64,000 nt of DNA from Phalacrocorax aristotelis (lineage: Eukaryota; Chordata; Aves; Suliformes; Phalacrocoracidae): positions 10,736,501-10,800,500 of the forward strand of contig NC_134281.1 in assembly GCF_949628215.1 (NCBI RefSeq). The letters are read 5' to 3'. Shown piece after piece: positions 13,200 through 24,209 of this stretch. Each line of letters opens with the position of its first letter. Position 1 is the first letter of the stretch. Under the pieces are notes generated by a model that was not told the origin of the DNA, made no database searches, and saw only the letters and a program-made list of their open reading frames with translations. Position numbers and translations under genes: made by a program.

Positions 13200-13700
13200 G
13201 ATGTGTATTTGCAGTGCTATCTGAGACAGGTGTCGTCACATATCTTTGCCCAGCTCATTTGATTAATTGCCCCCAAAGCATGCCTCTGGTTAGGGAGCAC
13301 GCCACCCTTTACTACAATCCCTGCCAGTCACCAGCAATTTATTTGTCACATGTACATACACAGCCCTAGCAAAGAACGGCACAGATCCATGTTACCATAC
13401 CCATCTCATTCAATTAATTGCTTCAGTGGCAAGCCCCTGGCCAGGACAAATTTGGGTAACTGTAGTGTTAAATGACCCATGCAAACATTTTCCACATATA
13501 TACTAAATCCATTTACTGGATTTACCACTCACCTATTTTCTGTCACCATACACCCCTGTCCTTGCCACTTATTTGAAGGTTAAATATCTCATGTACAAGC
13601 TTGGCTCCAGCTGCTGATCTCAGATTCTACCTGCCCTTTGCTCCACGTTCCAGGGCTAGAATATGCTAGGTGAGATACTGTTCTGCCCAGATCTGAATAT
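13200..13700. repeat. Diverged tandem repeat, unit about 150-185 bp
   Basis: Two blocks read alike: CTCATTTGATTAATTGC at 13254-13270 and CTCATTCAATTAATTGC at 13405-13421, differing at two bases. The similarity continues to the right (GCA.GCC.CTGG..AGG in both) and again farther on (CCA.TCACC, then TTTGTCAC or CTGTCAC, then ATACAC). A weaker third start, ATCTCATGTACAAGCTTGGC, begins at 13586. Indels explain the unequal spacing. The cores contain homeodomain-type palindromes around ATTAAT. I do not recognise the family. Confidence 0.45.
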
Positions 13701-14789
13701 ATTTCATTAGGTGGAAAGTGTCAGCATTAAGCAGCTAGATAGTATAAAGTTTATATTATGTCAAATTTCTGTTTTGTGGAACAAACCTACATCCCTTGTT
13801 GTTTCGCAATGACCAGATAGCTGCAGCTTGCGCTGGGTATGACCAAGAACTTACCCTTGTACACCCAAAAGAGGATACCAAAGTTGGGATGCGGAGCTCC
13901 AGAAGTCCCCAGTTCAATAAATGGCATGTGTCATTCAGGCCAATACAAGTATTAGGTCAGAGTATACCTGTCCGCAGGCTCTGATAAAAAAAGATTGACA
14001 CTATAACTGCAGTTGTGGCTGATGCCTATGCAATGTGAATCAGGTACAGGCACGAGGATAGGGAGAGAATATACTGCTGCAAGTTCATAGATACAGAAAA
14101 TACTGGATGGGATCCCATCGGCAGAGCCCCAAATTCACAAAATTAAAGGGAGATCTGCAACTGTCATTAACTACAGCAGTTAATGACATCTCAGTCTGGC
14201 ACTCTTAACCGATTTTACAAGGTCAGAATTACAACTGGTACACATCACTTCTAATTTCTTCATAATCACGATTAATCACTAAACCCTCCCTCCCTCAAAA
14301 GTTACCCAGTAATGAAAAAAAAAGTCATGAGAACAGGATTATAAATGTGTCTGATAAACAGTTCAGCCTGACTGTCAGTGATTATATGTTCATAACACAT
14401 TACTTAACTTTAATCTCTACATTAAAATCAGTCAAAACCATCTTAAGTATTAGAGTAAGTAATTTATGGGGCAGGAAGTAACATTTCAGAAAAGAAATAA
14501 CACTGGGAAAATCCTGGTCTGGCATGGATAAGTTGGTGCTGTAACACAGAGACAGCTGCTGCATACGAACCCTTCATACGTAACAGTTACACTCTGCATC
14601 TCATCAGCCATGAAAGCACACATGCTATCCTCAGACTGAATCACGTGGAAGCTACACAGCTAGCAGTTATCTTCCAGATTCACAAAATTGCATAAAAGCT
14701 CAAATATACCCTGGCCATTCTTCATTTAAGAGTCACCCACACAGCCATGTGTGCACAGCAGATTTATACACCAGTTAAGCAACTACTGT

Positions 14790-15070
14790 TCGTTCTGGAT
14801 GCAGGACCATGCTCAGACTAACGACTGCGGTAGAGCTGTATGCATTGGGAACGATACTATGATTTCTCTGGATATCAGCCACATTTAAGGAGCCTTATTT
14901 ATTGATCTAGCAAAGGTTACTGATACAGTTGACCACACATTTTTGTTACAGCAATTTATGTGTGACACAGGTTTTACTGTAGCTTGGTTTAGCAGCAATA
15001 TAATTGGTCACTGGGTATTATGGGGAAGCTGGCATTGCAACAGCTCTGCTGTATCTGTGCTGAAAAGAAA
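14790..15070 (+). mobile_element. Fossil LINE reverse-transcriptase segment (not CR1)
   Basis: The plus frame starting at 14889 reads GALFIDLAKVTDTVDHTF and then LLQ, GFTVAWFSSN and IIGH. This is the conserved reverse-transcriptase block of L2/Rex1/Jockey-like LINEs, with the first catalytic aspartate in FIDLAK and a degraded AFDTVDH. Upstream in the same frame, after a TAA stop at 14886-14888, an ND....LD pattern fits the segment that normally precedes this block. CR1 has DFSKAFDTVSH here, so this is a different LINE lineage. The frame closes with a TGA near 15080, and no PQGS or YxDD block follows. It is a dead fragment; the exact family is uncertain. Confidence 0.6.
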
Positions 15071-15480
15071 GAACACGTGATTCTGTAATGTTCTACCCCC
15101 CTAGATTATTGGCCTAGCATCTTTTCTGAGTACGGCATATTCACTCAAGACAACCTGCGTGATTTCCCCAAAGTTTGCGATAAAGACTATAACTCTTATT
15201 CTTCGATGGAACCTGTCCACAGCTTTGCAGACAAAGAGACAACGATTTTAAATAATCTCTCTGCTCCTCTGATTCTGAGAAACCTCAGGACTTGGAGGAC
15301 CCCAGTACAATCTTCCAGGCTTCCACTGAACGCTGCAGGATTGCCTAATACTTACGTATTGCTGCCTCTCTAACCCTCATCCTAGCAGATACCTACTTTT
15401 AAGGTTTGCAGAGCGATGTGCAAAATCCCATACAAACTTCAATAAGTGATCTTACTTCAGGCAACAGCAGTCTATGTCAG

Positions 15481-15784
15481 TCATAGAATCATAGAATGGT
15501 TTGGGTTGGAAGGGACCTTTAGAGGGCACCTAGTCCAACCCCCTGCAGTGAGCAGGGACATCTTCAACTAGATCAGGTTGCTCAGAGCCCCGTCCAACCT
15601 GATCTTGAATGTCTTTAGGGATGGGGCCTCCACAGCCTCTCTGGGCAACCTGTTCCAGTTTTTCACCGCCCTCATTGTAAAAAATTTTTTCCTTATAGCT
15701 AGCCTAAATCTACCCTCCTTTAGTTTAAAAATATTACCCCTTGTCCTGTCGCAACAGGCCTTGCTAAAAAGATTGCCCCCAAAT
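15481..15784 (-). mobile_element. CR1 LINE, 5'-truncated 3' end
   Basis: Read on the minus strand this ends in the avian CR1 terminus ATTCTATGATTCTATGA (seen on plus as TCATAGAATCATAGAAT). On the plus strand it carries the familiar CR1 phrases GGTTTGGGTTGGAAGGGACC, CCTAGTCCAACCCCCTGC, CTCTCTGGGCAACCTGTTCC and ACCCCTTGTCCTGTCGCAAC. It is truncated near GATTGCCCCC at about 15784. Few differences from the remembered consensus make it the youngest transposon in the window. The apparent 73-residue frame inside it is not a gene. Confidence 0.95.
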
Positions 15785-15799
15785 GTATGTTTTTTTTAA

Positions 15800-18010
15800 A
15801 AAAAGTGTCTTTGCAAAGTGAAGGGGTTAATCCTGTCAGAAGCAGCACTTCCTGCTCATTTACTGTGCTTCTCATCTACCTCCAAAAGCAGTGTAACACA
15901 CAAGTGAATATAATTTACAGCAAAACTGCATACTGTAACAGGAGTCCCCAGGTAATATAGCAGTTCTGGTCTCGGAAGGCTAGCAAGCTGCATGCAGAAG
16001 GGAGAAGCTGTGGCAGGACCAGTACAGCTCCAACATCCAGGGAAGCAATGAAGACATCATCGCTGGGCATCATAAAACACCAGAGGTCTTAAAGAACATG
16101 CCTTGAACACACTACTCAGCCTGGAAATGGAAAGGAAGGGAAGAGCAGAAGCAAATCTGCAAATGGTTCTGGGTCTGCCCTTTATCCACAAGGTACAGCA
16201 AGCAAGAGCAGCCATTTATTCTCCTCAGTACTCAGCTCAACATTTGAAAAATGATTGTAATCAACTTTTATTTCAGGGGCTTATCTGATCACCTCCCAGA
16301 GCTAATGAAGAATTTATTTTCTTCCCAATTGAGCAGATATACTGGAGTTCTTAAGATTCCTCTGCCTCCAGCCCTGAAGAATCAGGATTCAGCTGTAATA
16401 AATGGCAAAGAAAACTTTCTTCCTCAGGCACCCACATGTTCCTGGGTGCCACAGCCACAGGTGGGAGGCATACCCCTCTTTCTTTGCCTGTGACACACAC
16501 CTGTGTTTTCCAAAGGCTAAACATTTCAGTCTAAAATCTCTGGGCTGAAAGCGGAGACAGATCAGTGAAAAGTAACGCTCTCTGTTAGTACTGAATTTAC
16601 TTAATATTTAAGATGATACAGTGCCCTCGTATCATCTTTAACCCTGTGATGACAGTATCTTAATAAGTATGCATAGCAGATTAAACTTAAGATTCAGCAA
16701 GAAATACAATGGCATCTCTAAAATGAGCAGTTAAGTCACTTTTTCCTGCAGAATATAAAATAAATTGGACTTTGAATGCTACATACCACTCAGAGGTTAT
16801 GGTTCAGATCGTCTTCCCTCAAAATTCCTTAGCAGAAGTGATGAATTGTCCAAAAAGCCCCTCAGCGGGAGGGAGGAAGGGAGAAAATGACCCTCCACAA
16901 AGCCAAGAATACAGGGATGTGAACTCTTATTCCACAGATCCTGGAATCCCTAGCACGGTTCTTTGATGAAACTTTACACATGGCAATTTGTAAGTGTTAC
17001 AACACTAACACGTGGCCAGAAGATCTTATAACCTTACATGTTTTTTCCCCATAAAAAACAGCTCCTTAAATGATTCCATACCCTCAAAGAAAGTTGCTGC
17101 ATTTTCCACCCCACAGCATGTTTTGTTTCCATTCCAGTTCATCTGGGATGGTATTTTCATACCTTATGTGAAACAGCGAAGCTGATCTTCCTTTTACATT
17201 CTGATTAAAGACACTGGAACACATTTCCTGTACACTTACACACAAAATGGCTTAGGTCCCATTCCAAATTATATGTACTTACTGAAATGGGATCCAAAAA
17301 TGGATAGAACTTGAGATCACACATTTATATTAATTTTAATGTTCTCAAGATTAGTCAGAATTTTTTAAGCAAATCATTCATTTACTTGGATCCCTGTTTC
17401 ACATTAGAGAAGACAGTTGTACCGAGATTTTAAACCAATTTTGGAGCCTTTTTCTACTGAGGATTAAGCTTGATGACTAAAGGGACTTTATGTTAATTTC
17501 AATAAAATTTTGCTTCCCTTTTCATTTACTATTTTATCAATTCAGTAAGAATTTTGCAGTCTCGGATCTCAGCTCTTGAGGTCCAACACAACAGTTTCTT
17601 GGTAGGCTGCTCTTTCTCCCTTTTACACTGACTATGATAGAGGACTTTAGTAATGGTCTCTTTCCCCTTTGACACTAACCTGCTGGAAGACCCCAATGTC
17701 CTCCTCCCACCCCACTGTTCTCACTAAATATATTTTGACAGAAGATCAGAAAGGTGAATGACCAGCACATCCCCGTGGTTACTGTGGGTTACCCTCATAG
17801 CTGCTAAAGAGAACAAATACAAATCAAGGTCTATGTGCAAAAGCCAAGAATAATTCATGGCAAAAGATTTTCACACAATAATGAAAATACTAGATACTGC
17901 TAGACAACATAAGAGAACAACAAACCAACAGTAAATTTCAGCCCCAAGCTACAGTGACCATTATCAGTGTCTGTGTTATGATAACCCTGGAAGCCCCAAC
18001 AAAAAAATCA
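15800..18010. other. Gene-free DNA
   Basis: I see no gene or repeat I can name. Short frames at 16103-16288 and 16251-16493 lack any domain signature. The T and A runs at about 15788-15804 mark the degraded 5' junction of the neighbouring CR1. Confidence 0.4.
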
Positions 18011-18011
18011 C

Positions 18012-18125
18012 ATAAGAAAGAGCAGGAAAAGGCTCCAGGGTCATCAAATCCATTCCCTACCCCAAGGCAGCAACAACATGCCTAGCAGTCCCTTTGAAGC
18101 GTTTGTCTTACTTGTTCAATAACTC
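18012..18125 (-). mobile_element. Older CR1 3'-region fragment
   Basis: On the plus strand, TCATCAAATCCATTCCCTAC, CCCAAGGCAGCAACAACATG, then CAGTCCCTTTGAAGCGTTTG and TCTTACTTGTTC follow the CR1 pattern 'tcatcgagtccaaccccctgcc...aggcag...atccctgacaggtgtttgtctaacctgttc'. It is clearly more diverged than the element at 15481. Orientation is inferred from the CR1 consensus order. The exact edges are uncertain. Confidence 0.6.
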
Positions 18126-18129
18126 TGCC

Positions 18130-21100
18130 CCCTCACCCTGGATCTGCACAGCCAAGAAGGATCAGTCCCTGCTCCACAGCAGTTAATCGCTAAGAACAAG
18201 AACAGAAAGAAGGCAGAATTCATTTCTCCCTTGTTACTGATGGACAAGAGGGGCCTGCCAGAGGTGTAGCCCCAAATACCTGAGATAAACAGCTGTCCCA
18301 GCACAAGGGACAAAGCTCTCCTTCTTCCAGTTAGATGATAACCCAAAACACAGCCCTGCACACCACACCTATGCACTGTGTGTGCACTTAACAGCCTCCA
18401 ACCTCAGCAGTGTTCCCAAAAGGGTCTGGCTGGGATTTGGGCTTAGTTTATAAGGCACTGGCCCTCCAAGTGCTTTACTGAACCGGGTGCACAGCTTATA
18501 AATACAGAGCAGAGACTGATGAAATGAAATATAAGGAGACCTAGGAAGTCCCAGGAAGCAAGTAGATAAGACTGGTCTAGAGAACAAAAGCTATAAAGAA
18601 GGTAAAGAAGGCCAGGAGAGGAGAACTGAAAATAGAGATAGGCATCAACACAAGAGCACATTACACACAGCCGAATGAGCTAACAGCCTTTAAAGCAAGA
18701 ACATACATTTCATACTAATCCTAACACCAATCATCTCTGTGACACAGGGCCAGCATCCTCCCCAGCCAGTGCCCTTCCTTTCCCCATCTCTTGCTGGCTT
18801 CATCAGGAGTTCCTCAAGAAAGGAACAGTCTCCCCATACACATGCCTCCAGTATTCCATTCCAGGGTGTCATGGGCTCAGCTGGGGCCTCTATTCCCTAT
18901 TCACATGCAATGAATCCAAACAAAATCCAGATAAGCAGTGATTGCTTTTGACAGAATAGAGACATTTTCTTTACTTTGTGGTAATAATGATTTTCCATTT
19001 ATTTTCTTGGCAATTTGCTTAAAGATTAGATTTTCCTAATTATAAGAGAAATATTCACAAACATCCAAAATTTCATTTAGTTTTCTCCTCAAAAAAGTCT
19101 TTTAAATGAAAACTGATGGTTTTGCAAATAATCTTTGTCACCATAAGTTCCATTTTCACCAAGTGCACCTACCAAGTGTATATAATATTGTCCAGTTCCA
19201 AACACAATACCAGCTTTGCAGACAAAGTACTCAAGGTCAAGCCAGAGATCAAATAGCTCAACAAACGGTGAAGATTGAAAACACAGTCTTAACCTCATGA
19301 TCCCCTCCAAAGCGTCTTGCTCCTGTGCTACCTCATCCCATTTTGCTTAGCACCTGTATTAAGAAAAGCTACATAACTGACATCAACTACATCCTGTCCA
19401 ACCTCAAACATATTGCAAGTCTCTCCCTCACCCTTTTTTAAAGTAAACCTATAAAAGAAAAAAGTCCTTCTATCTGTAGAACATGGAATTTTTCCCCTCA
19501 GGAGATGGGGTAGATTAAAGACCCAACACCTAATGATTTAGCAGAGCCAGGAGGAGCAGCTGTTCAGTGGCAGAAGGAAGAATTTCAGCTTTTTATCCTG
19601 AAATAGGCAGGAGCCTTTTAACAACAGGTCAGTGGTACTCTCCTGCTCAACAGGCAGGTTCTGGGAATCTCCTTAACGGGAATGTACAAAGGTGTTCTCT
19701 CCCCCTTCTCCCAGTTCTGCTTTACCCAGTATACCCTGGCATACTTGTAGTCACCATGTTCAGAATAGAGTTAGAGGACCCTTCCTTCTCTTTTAGAGAA
19801 CACCCTGGCCTGTCTTATTGTCCCAGGGAACTATCAGGCAAGAAACCAACCAGGTCTCTCACACAGCAGTACAACACCCTCCACATACTCATCAATGTAC
19901 CCTCAGACAAATCTTCTGACAATTAAATCTAGAGGATGTTATGCTGATCTACTACTCAGTCCCACTCTCCAATTCTCACTCAGGCTGACTATTTTGTAAT
20001 GAATAAAGGGTATAGAAACTGTGTTGCCCTATTCTTTAGATAAACAATGATTCTTGTATTGCTGTCAGCCATTTGATTAATATGGTTACTACTCAGTACA
20101 GACTCCAGAGCTCCTTTAGAGAGGTATCTAGGTGAAATGTTTGTCTGAGGAACCCACTGGAATCAGTCAGAGTTTAAAAAATAGTTTAACATGCTATTGT
20201 GACTATTAAATGCACAGAAGCTTATGGTTTCATTGCAGTTGTGAATGCAGAGATGCTAGAGACCATCTTTATTATAACAAAGATGAAAATCCTTTGTATT
20301 CATCTAGGGTTTTGAGCTGAGCCCAAGCTGAAGCCAACAGTATCATTTTCATGGTACAGGGTTCTTAAGATGCCTCTGAAGCTTTTATCAGATATTTCAG
20401 AACACAGTTATTGAGTACAGGTGCCAAAATACAAGAGTACTTCCATCTCTGTCTGCACTCCTTGATGGAAGAAAACAGGTTCTCTGTTCTGTGCCACTGC
20501 TGCCATCCAGAGCCAGTATGAATGGCTGTTTTTCAAAAGTCTGACTTCAGCAGTAGGATATCTGCTAGAATTTCATACTGCAGCATTGCTAGATTTTATT
20601 TGCTGCATTTGCAATGCCATCCTTTTTCTCTTTAAACAAATTGACCATTAGAGAACATCCTTCGTGAAAACAACTCGGAGAATGCTGGCACTTTCAATGT
20701 TATGCTGGAGGATGGTAAATTTGTATCTTTTAATGGAACAAAGTCGCTGGTTTTACTTTTCTGTTGCTTTTTGTTAAGCATGTGTCCAGCTTCATTTACA
20801 TGCCTGTCAACATGCCTTTTCCCTTGCTTAGAAACACTGAGGCGAATACCACAGAGCTCACACTGAAAAATAGAAACACAAGAATGTATCTCTATATTTA
20901 TACACTCACAGCCCTAATGCCAGTGCCAGTGGGCAGCCAGAAGAAAAATGCCCATGCATTTTAGCTATGACTGACACTTAACGATCAGGTCTTCTGAACA
21001 TGGTTGCAAAAATATGCAGATTGGTTGTCTAAATAAACAAAGTCCGTGCCATGCACTGAGAGCTTTTTGTTGTTGTTCTGCAGAATGCTATAGGGGTGTG

Positions 21101-24000
21101 GAAAAGGGGAGCTATGCATCCTGCATTTTACTGCTGGATCCATTACACGAGTCCTGTCCACTACATTCTCTTTTCTGCTACCTACCTTCCTAATTAAGAC
21201 AGCTTCACAGCAAGCTCTCTTTGGCATAAAATTTCCTGCCAACTGATGTCAGAAACACAGTATGTTGCAGTTTTACAGGTTGGATTTAGTTCCCAAAGAT
21301 GTCAGAGCTACACTTGTGACCAGAGCAGACACTGGTATTGGCATTTGCAAAGCTGTGCGTGTAGCAGAGGATGGTCACCTAAAACCAAGAAAACCAGCCC
21401 CGTCAGGGTAACATTGCATCAGACAGAAAATAGGTAAGGCAAGAGCATGTACAGGATTTAGACACAGCAGAAAGGTCTTTCCATATATTATATGATACAG
21501 AAAACAGTCTGATAACATGGAAGAGCTGCAGGACTACATATACAAGCCTAACCCAGGTGGTATCATTGAGGTTGCTCAAACCACCATCTGCTGGTTCACC
21601 AATATCTGCCATCAGATAGGATGGTCCTTCAGAGTAGAGCCCAGTTCATGAACATAGACTTTCAGCAACACTGTCCTGCATCAGCATTCCATTAAAATGA
21701 ACAGGACCACTTAAAGACAGAGAAAAATATTAAAAAGGTAGGCAGAAATCAGACCATAATTCCTTCAAAAAAGTTAAGTAGTTTTAGGCAGCATGGGGGC
21801 TGCTGTATCAAACTGATGAATGCTGTTAAAGCATTCACTCACTTCCACAAAATGACTGCCTGTCTCAGTCATTTTAGACCTATTTGACAGTATTCTTAGT
21901 AGAATCAAATTTTTCTAAATTCGGAAATTCACAGCAGGGAATCTCGCTTTGTTTACAACTTCAGAACATCAGCACCTTCTAGACAAGTTACTACTAAAAG
22001 TGCAATTCAAATTTATTTTTGTACATCTCAGTGCTGTTAATAGTAGGAAAATGCATCAGACCTATTTAACAGCAGGCAAAATAATCTTTGTTATGATTTC
22101 CAAGGGCTGTATTTTGTATTTGCATGATGATACACTTAATCAAAATAATCTTATGCTCCAAAGATGAGTATTTAAGTTAGTATTTTAAACCATGTTGTAC
22201 CCTGGGTTCTACATGAGAACTAGCCAGGGTGTATGCCTGTGCCGTAATCAAGACCAACTCCATTTCATTAAGACATACTTTCCCTTTGAGAAGAAAGGTG
22301 TTAGGATGGGATTCAGCAGGTGGCACTGTTACACATAATTTAACACCTTTTTACAAGATAGGTATAGTTTTTGATTTGGAGGTGGGTTTTGCCTTTGTTA
22401 GTTTTTCCTGTGAAGTTTCTTTCTGGAGAGCAGGAAAGAGACGACACCTTTTCCAAAGTGTAGGAGGTTCTTTCTCCACTTTAATCTCCCTCACAGGAGT
22501 CAGCAGCCAAAGCAGAAGTTGAGGTGTACACTGGAAACACTGGGAGAAACAACACATTTAACTTTAAGACCTTTTCTGTTTCAGGAACAAGGTGTACATT
22601 TAAATAAATCTTACATCACTTTGAATACAGCCAACATCTGTATTACTCAGCTTCCAACAGGGAGTCAACTCTCAAAAACTTCTGAGGGACAAAACCTTCA
22701 CATCAATGACACTCACAATATTCAGTAGCAGCTATTTAATAAAAATTTGACTACCTAATGCTGTTTCTTATGCTGAGTTTACTTTATTGTACAGACATTG
22801 GCATGCTCCTTTATGTGAACACCTGAAGGTCTATTGTGGTTAACAAAAGAAATCTGGGGATATTATTTAAACTCTACCCTTTTCTCCTGCCCTTGTATTT
22901 TTTTCTGGGTTAACTGCAGTCCAGGTCCAATAGATGTCAGAAAGGATTTCCTTTCATTATTGCTGCTCCTTGGCTTGGTGCCCTCTATCATAACTACTCC
23001 CACCACTAGATCCCCCAAGAGGAGATGCACTGATTTGTAGTTCCCTGCCAAGGAAGAGTGAAGCGTTAGGAGAAGCCTTCTAACAGCAAAGAAAACAAAC
23101 TGTCTACTGTTTTGGCATATCCATCACACTCTAGTTTACTTGAAGATCACCTACCACCTCCCAGCAATGTGCACAGTAGTATTTGAATTAGTCTTGAAGG
23201 CAGAAAGTTAGTCTCTAGGCTCCAGCCTTGTTTTCCTAGATCTCTCTCACTCACCAACTTCCACTGTCGGTCATGACAGAATTAGTTACTGGCCTGCTCC
23301 CAATCCACTTTCCATAGCGTAGCTGAGTCCACTACTGACTGCTCATCAACTCTTCCCAATAATTTTCAAAATGTGACTTCAGTTTCAAAGAACTGATTCT
23401 TTATCACTGTGCTAGTATTGCAAGGAATGAGATTTTGAATCCATGCGGTTTTGCTGCACAGCCAATGATGGCAGCCAACGTGTTAAATCAGATCTAGCTT
23501 TTTATTTTTATCTACTTGCATAGAATTCACCAAACATTTTTTAAAAGTAGCTTTTTCTTTTTAAAATATATTTTTTAAATCATGCTGTTCAAACTGAATA
23601 GTGCCAGCATCAAAAGTGTTGACTTCTCTCTAGGAGATTGAGTTGAACAAATAACAACAGATATTACTGCCTAAGCTTTTGGGGAAAGGCAAGCATGTGG
23701 AAGCATCAGGAAAGATTTATGAGAACAGTTTTGTCTATTTTGAGGCAAATCTATACTGAGATTAAAACAGCTTCTAAAACAGATGTTTGAACCAGGGAAC
23801 CCCAGGTGGTAAGAGTCAGATGACATCCTCCTATGAAGACTAAAGGAAATCAAGAGAGATGATCTATAAAAGGCAGACGGGTATCCATTGCAGACACTGA
23901 AGCAAGGTGCCGCCCTGGCAGGTATTATGTGGGGAAAAGCTTGGGAAGATAGCAAAGTAAAAAAGAATGATTGGATTGCTCTCTTTTACTTGGGGGCATG
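18130..24000. other. Gene-free DNA with one CTCF-like motif
   Basis: No gene is recognised over nearly 6 kb. Frames on either strand (18116-18376, 19567-19926, 22229-22522) show no family signature. A 22351-22557 minus-strand frame has a lysine-rich tail with IKVEKE, a sumoylation-type motif, but no exon context. A CTCF-type motif lies at 22313-22327 and is listed separately. AT-rich low-complexity sequence lies at 23545-23582. Confidence 0.4.
22313..22327 (+). promoter_or_regulatory. CTCF-type binding motif
   Basis: TCAGCAGGTGGCACT agrees with the CTCF core consensus CCASYAGRKGGCRSY at 14 of 15 positions by direct comparison. CTCF sites act as insulators and loop anchors. Whether this copy is bound cannot be seen from sequence. 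No promoter-like sequence surrounds it. Confidence 0.4.
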
Positions 24001-24007
24001 CTTATTT

Positions 24008-24208
24008 CTTTATTGAGAGGGTGGTCAAACACTGGAACAGGCTTCCTAGAGAGACGCTTGATGCCCCAAGCCTGCCAGCATTTAAGAGGTATTTGGACAA
24101 TACCCTTAATAACATGCTTTATCTTAGGGTCAGCCCTGAACTGGTCAGGCAGTCAGACTAGAAGATCATCGTAGGTCCCTTCCAACTGAAATAGTCTATT
24201 CTATTCTT
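24008..24208 (+). mobile_element. CR1 LINE 3' end, plus orientation
   Basis: GAGAGGGTGGTCAAACACTG, GAACAGGCTTCCTAGAGAG, GCATTTAAGAGGTATTTGG, GGTCAGCCCTGAACTGGTC and AGGTCCCTTCCAACTGAAAT are classic CR1 3' UTR phrases. The element ends in ATTCTATT-type repeats at about 24194-24208. Only the last 200 bp is present, so it is strongly 5'-truncated. It differs in subfamily from the copy at 15481, whose tail is ATTCTATGA-type. Confidence 0.93.
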
Positions 24209-24209
24209 A

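Noticed and set aside
15521-15537. AGAGGGCACC inside the CR1, resembling half of a CTCF site.
   Set aside because: The left half of the consensus does not match.
15578-15799. 73-codon frame that looks like a small protein.
   Set aside because: It is wholly inside a CR1 3' region, antisense to the element.
21292-21414. A plus-strand frame reading TLVTRADTGIG, then KAVRVAEDG, like the cofactor motif of short-chain dehydrogenases.
   Set aside because: The match covers only about 20 residues, the catalytic glycine after VT is R, and nothing downstream resembles the rest of the fold, so chance is the simpler explanation.
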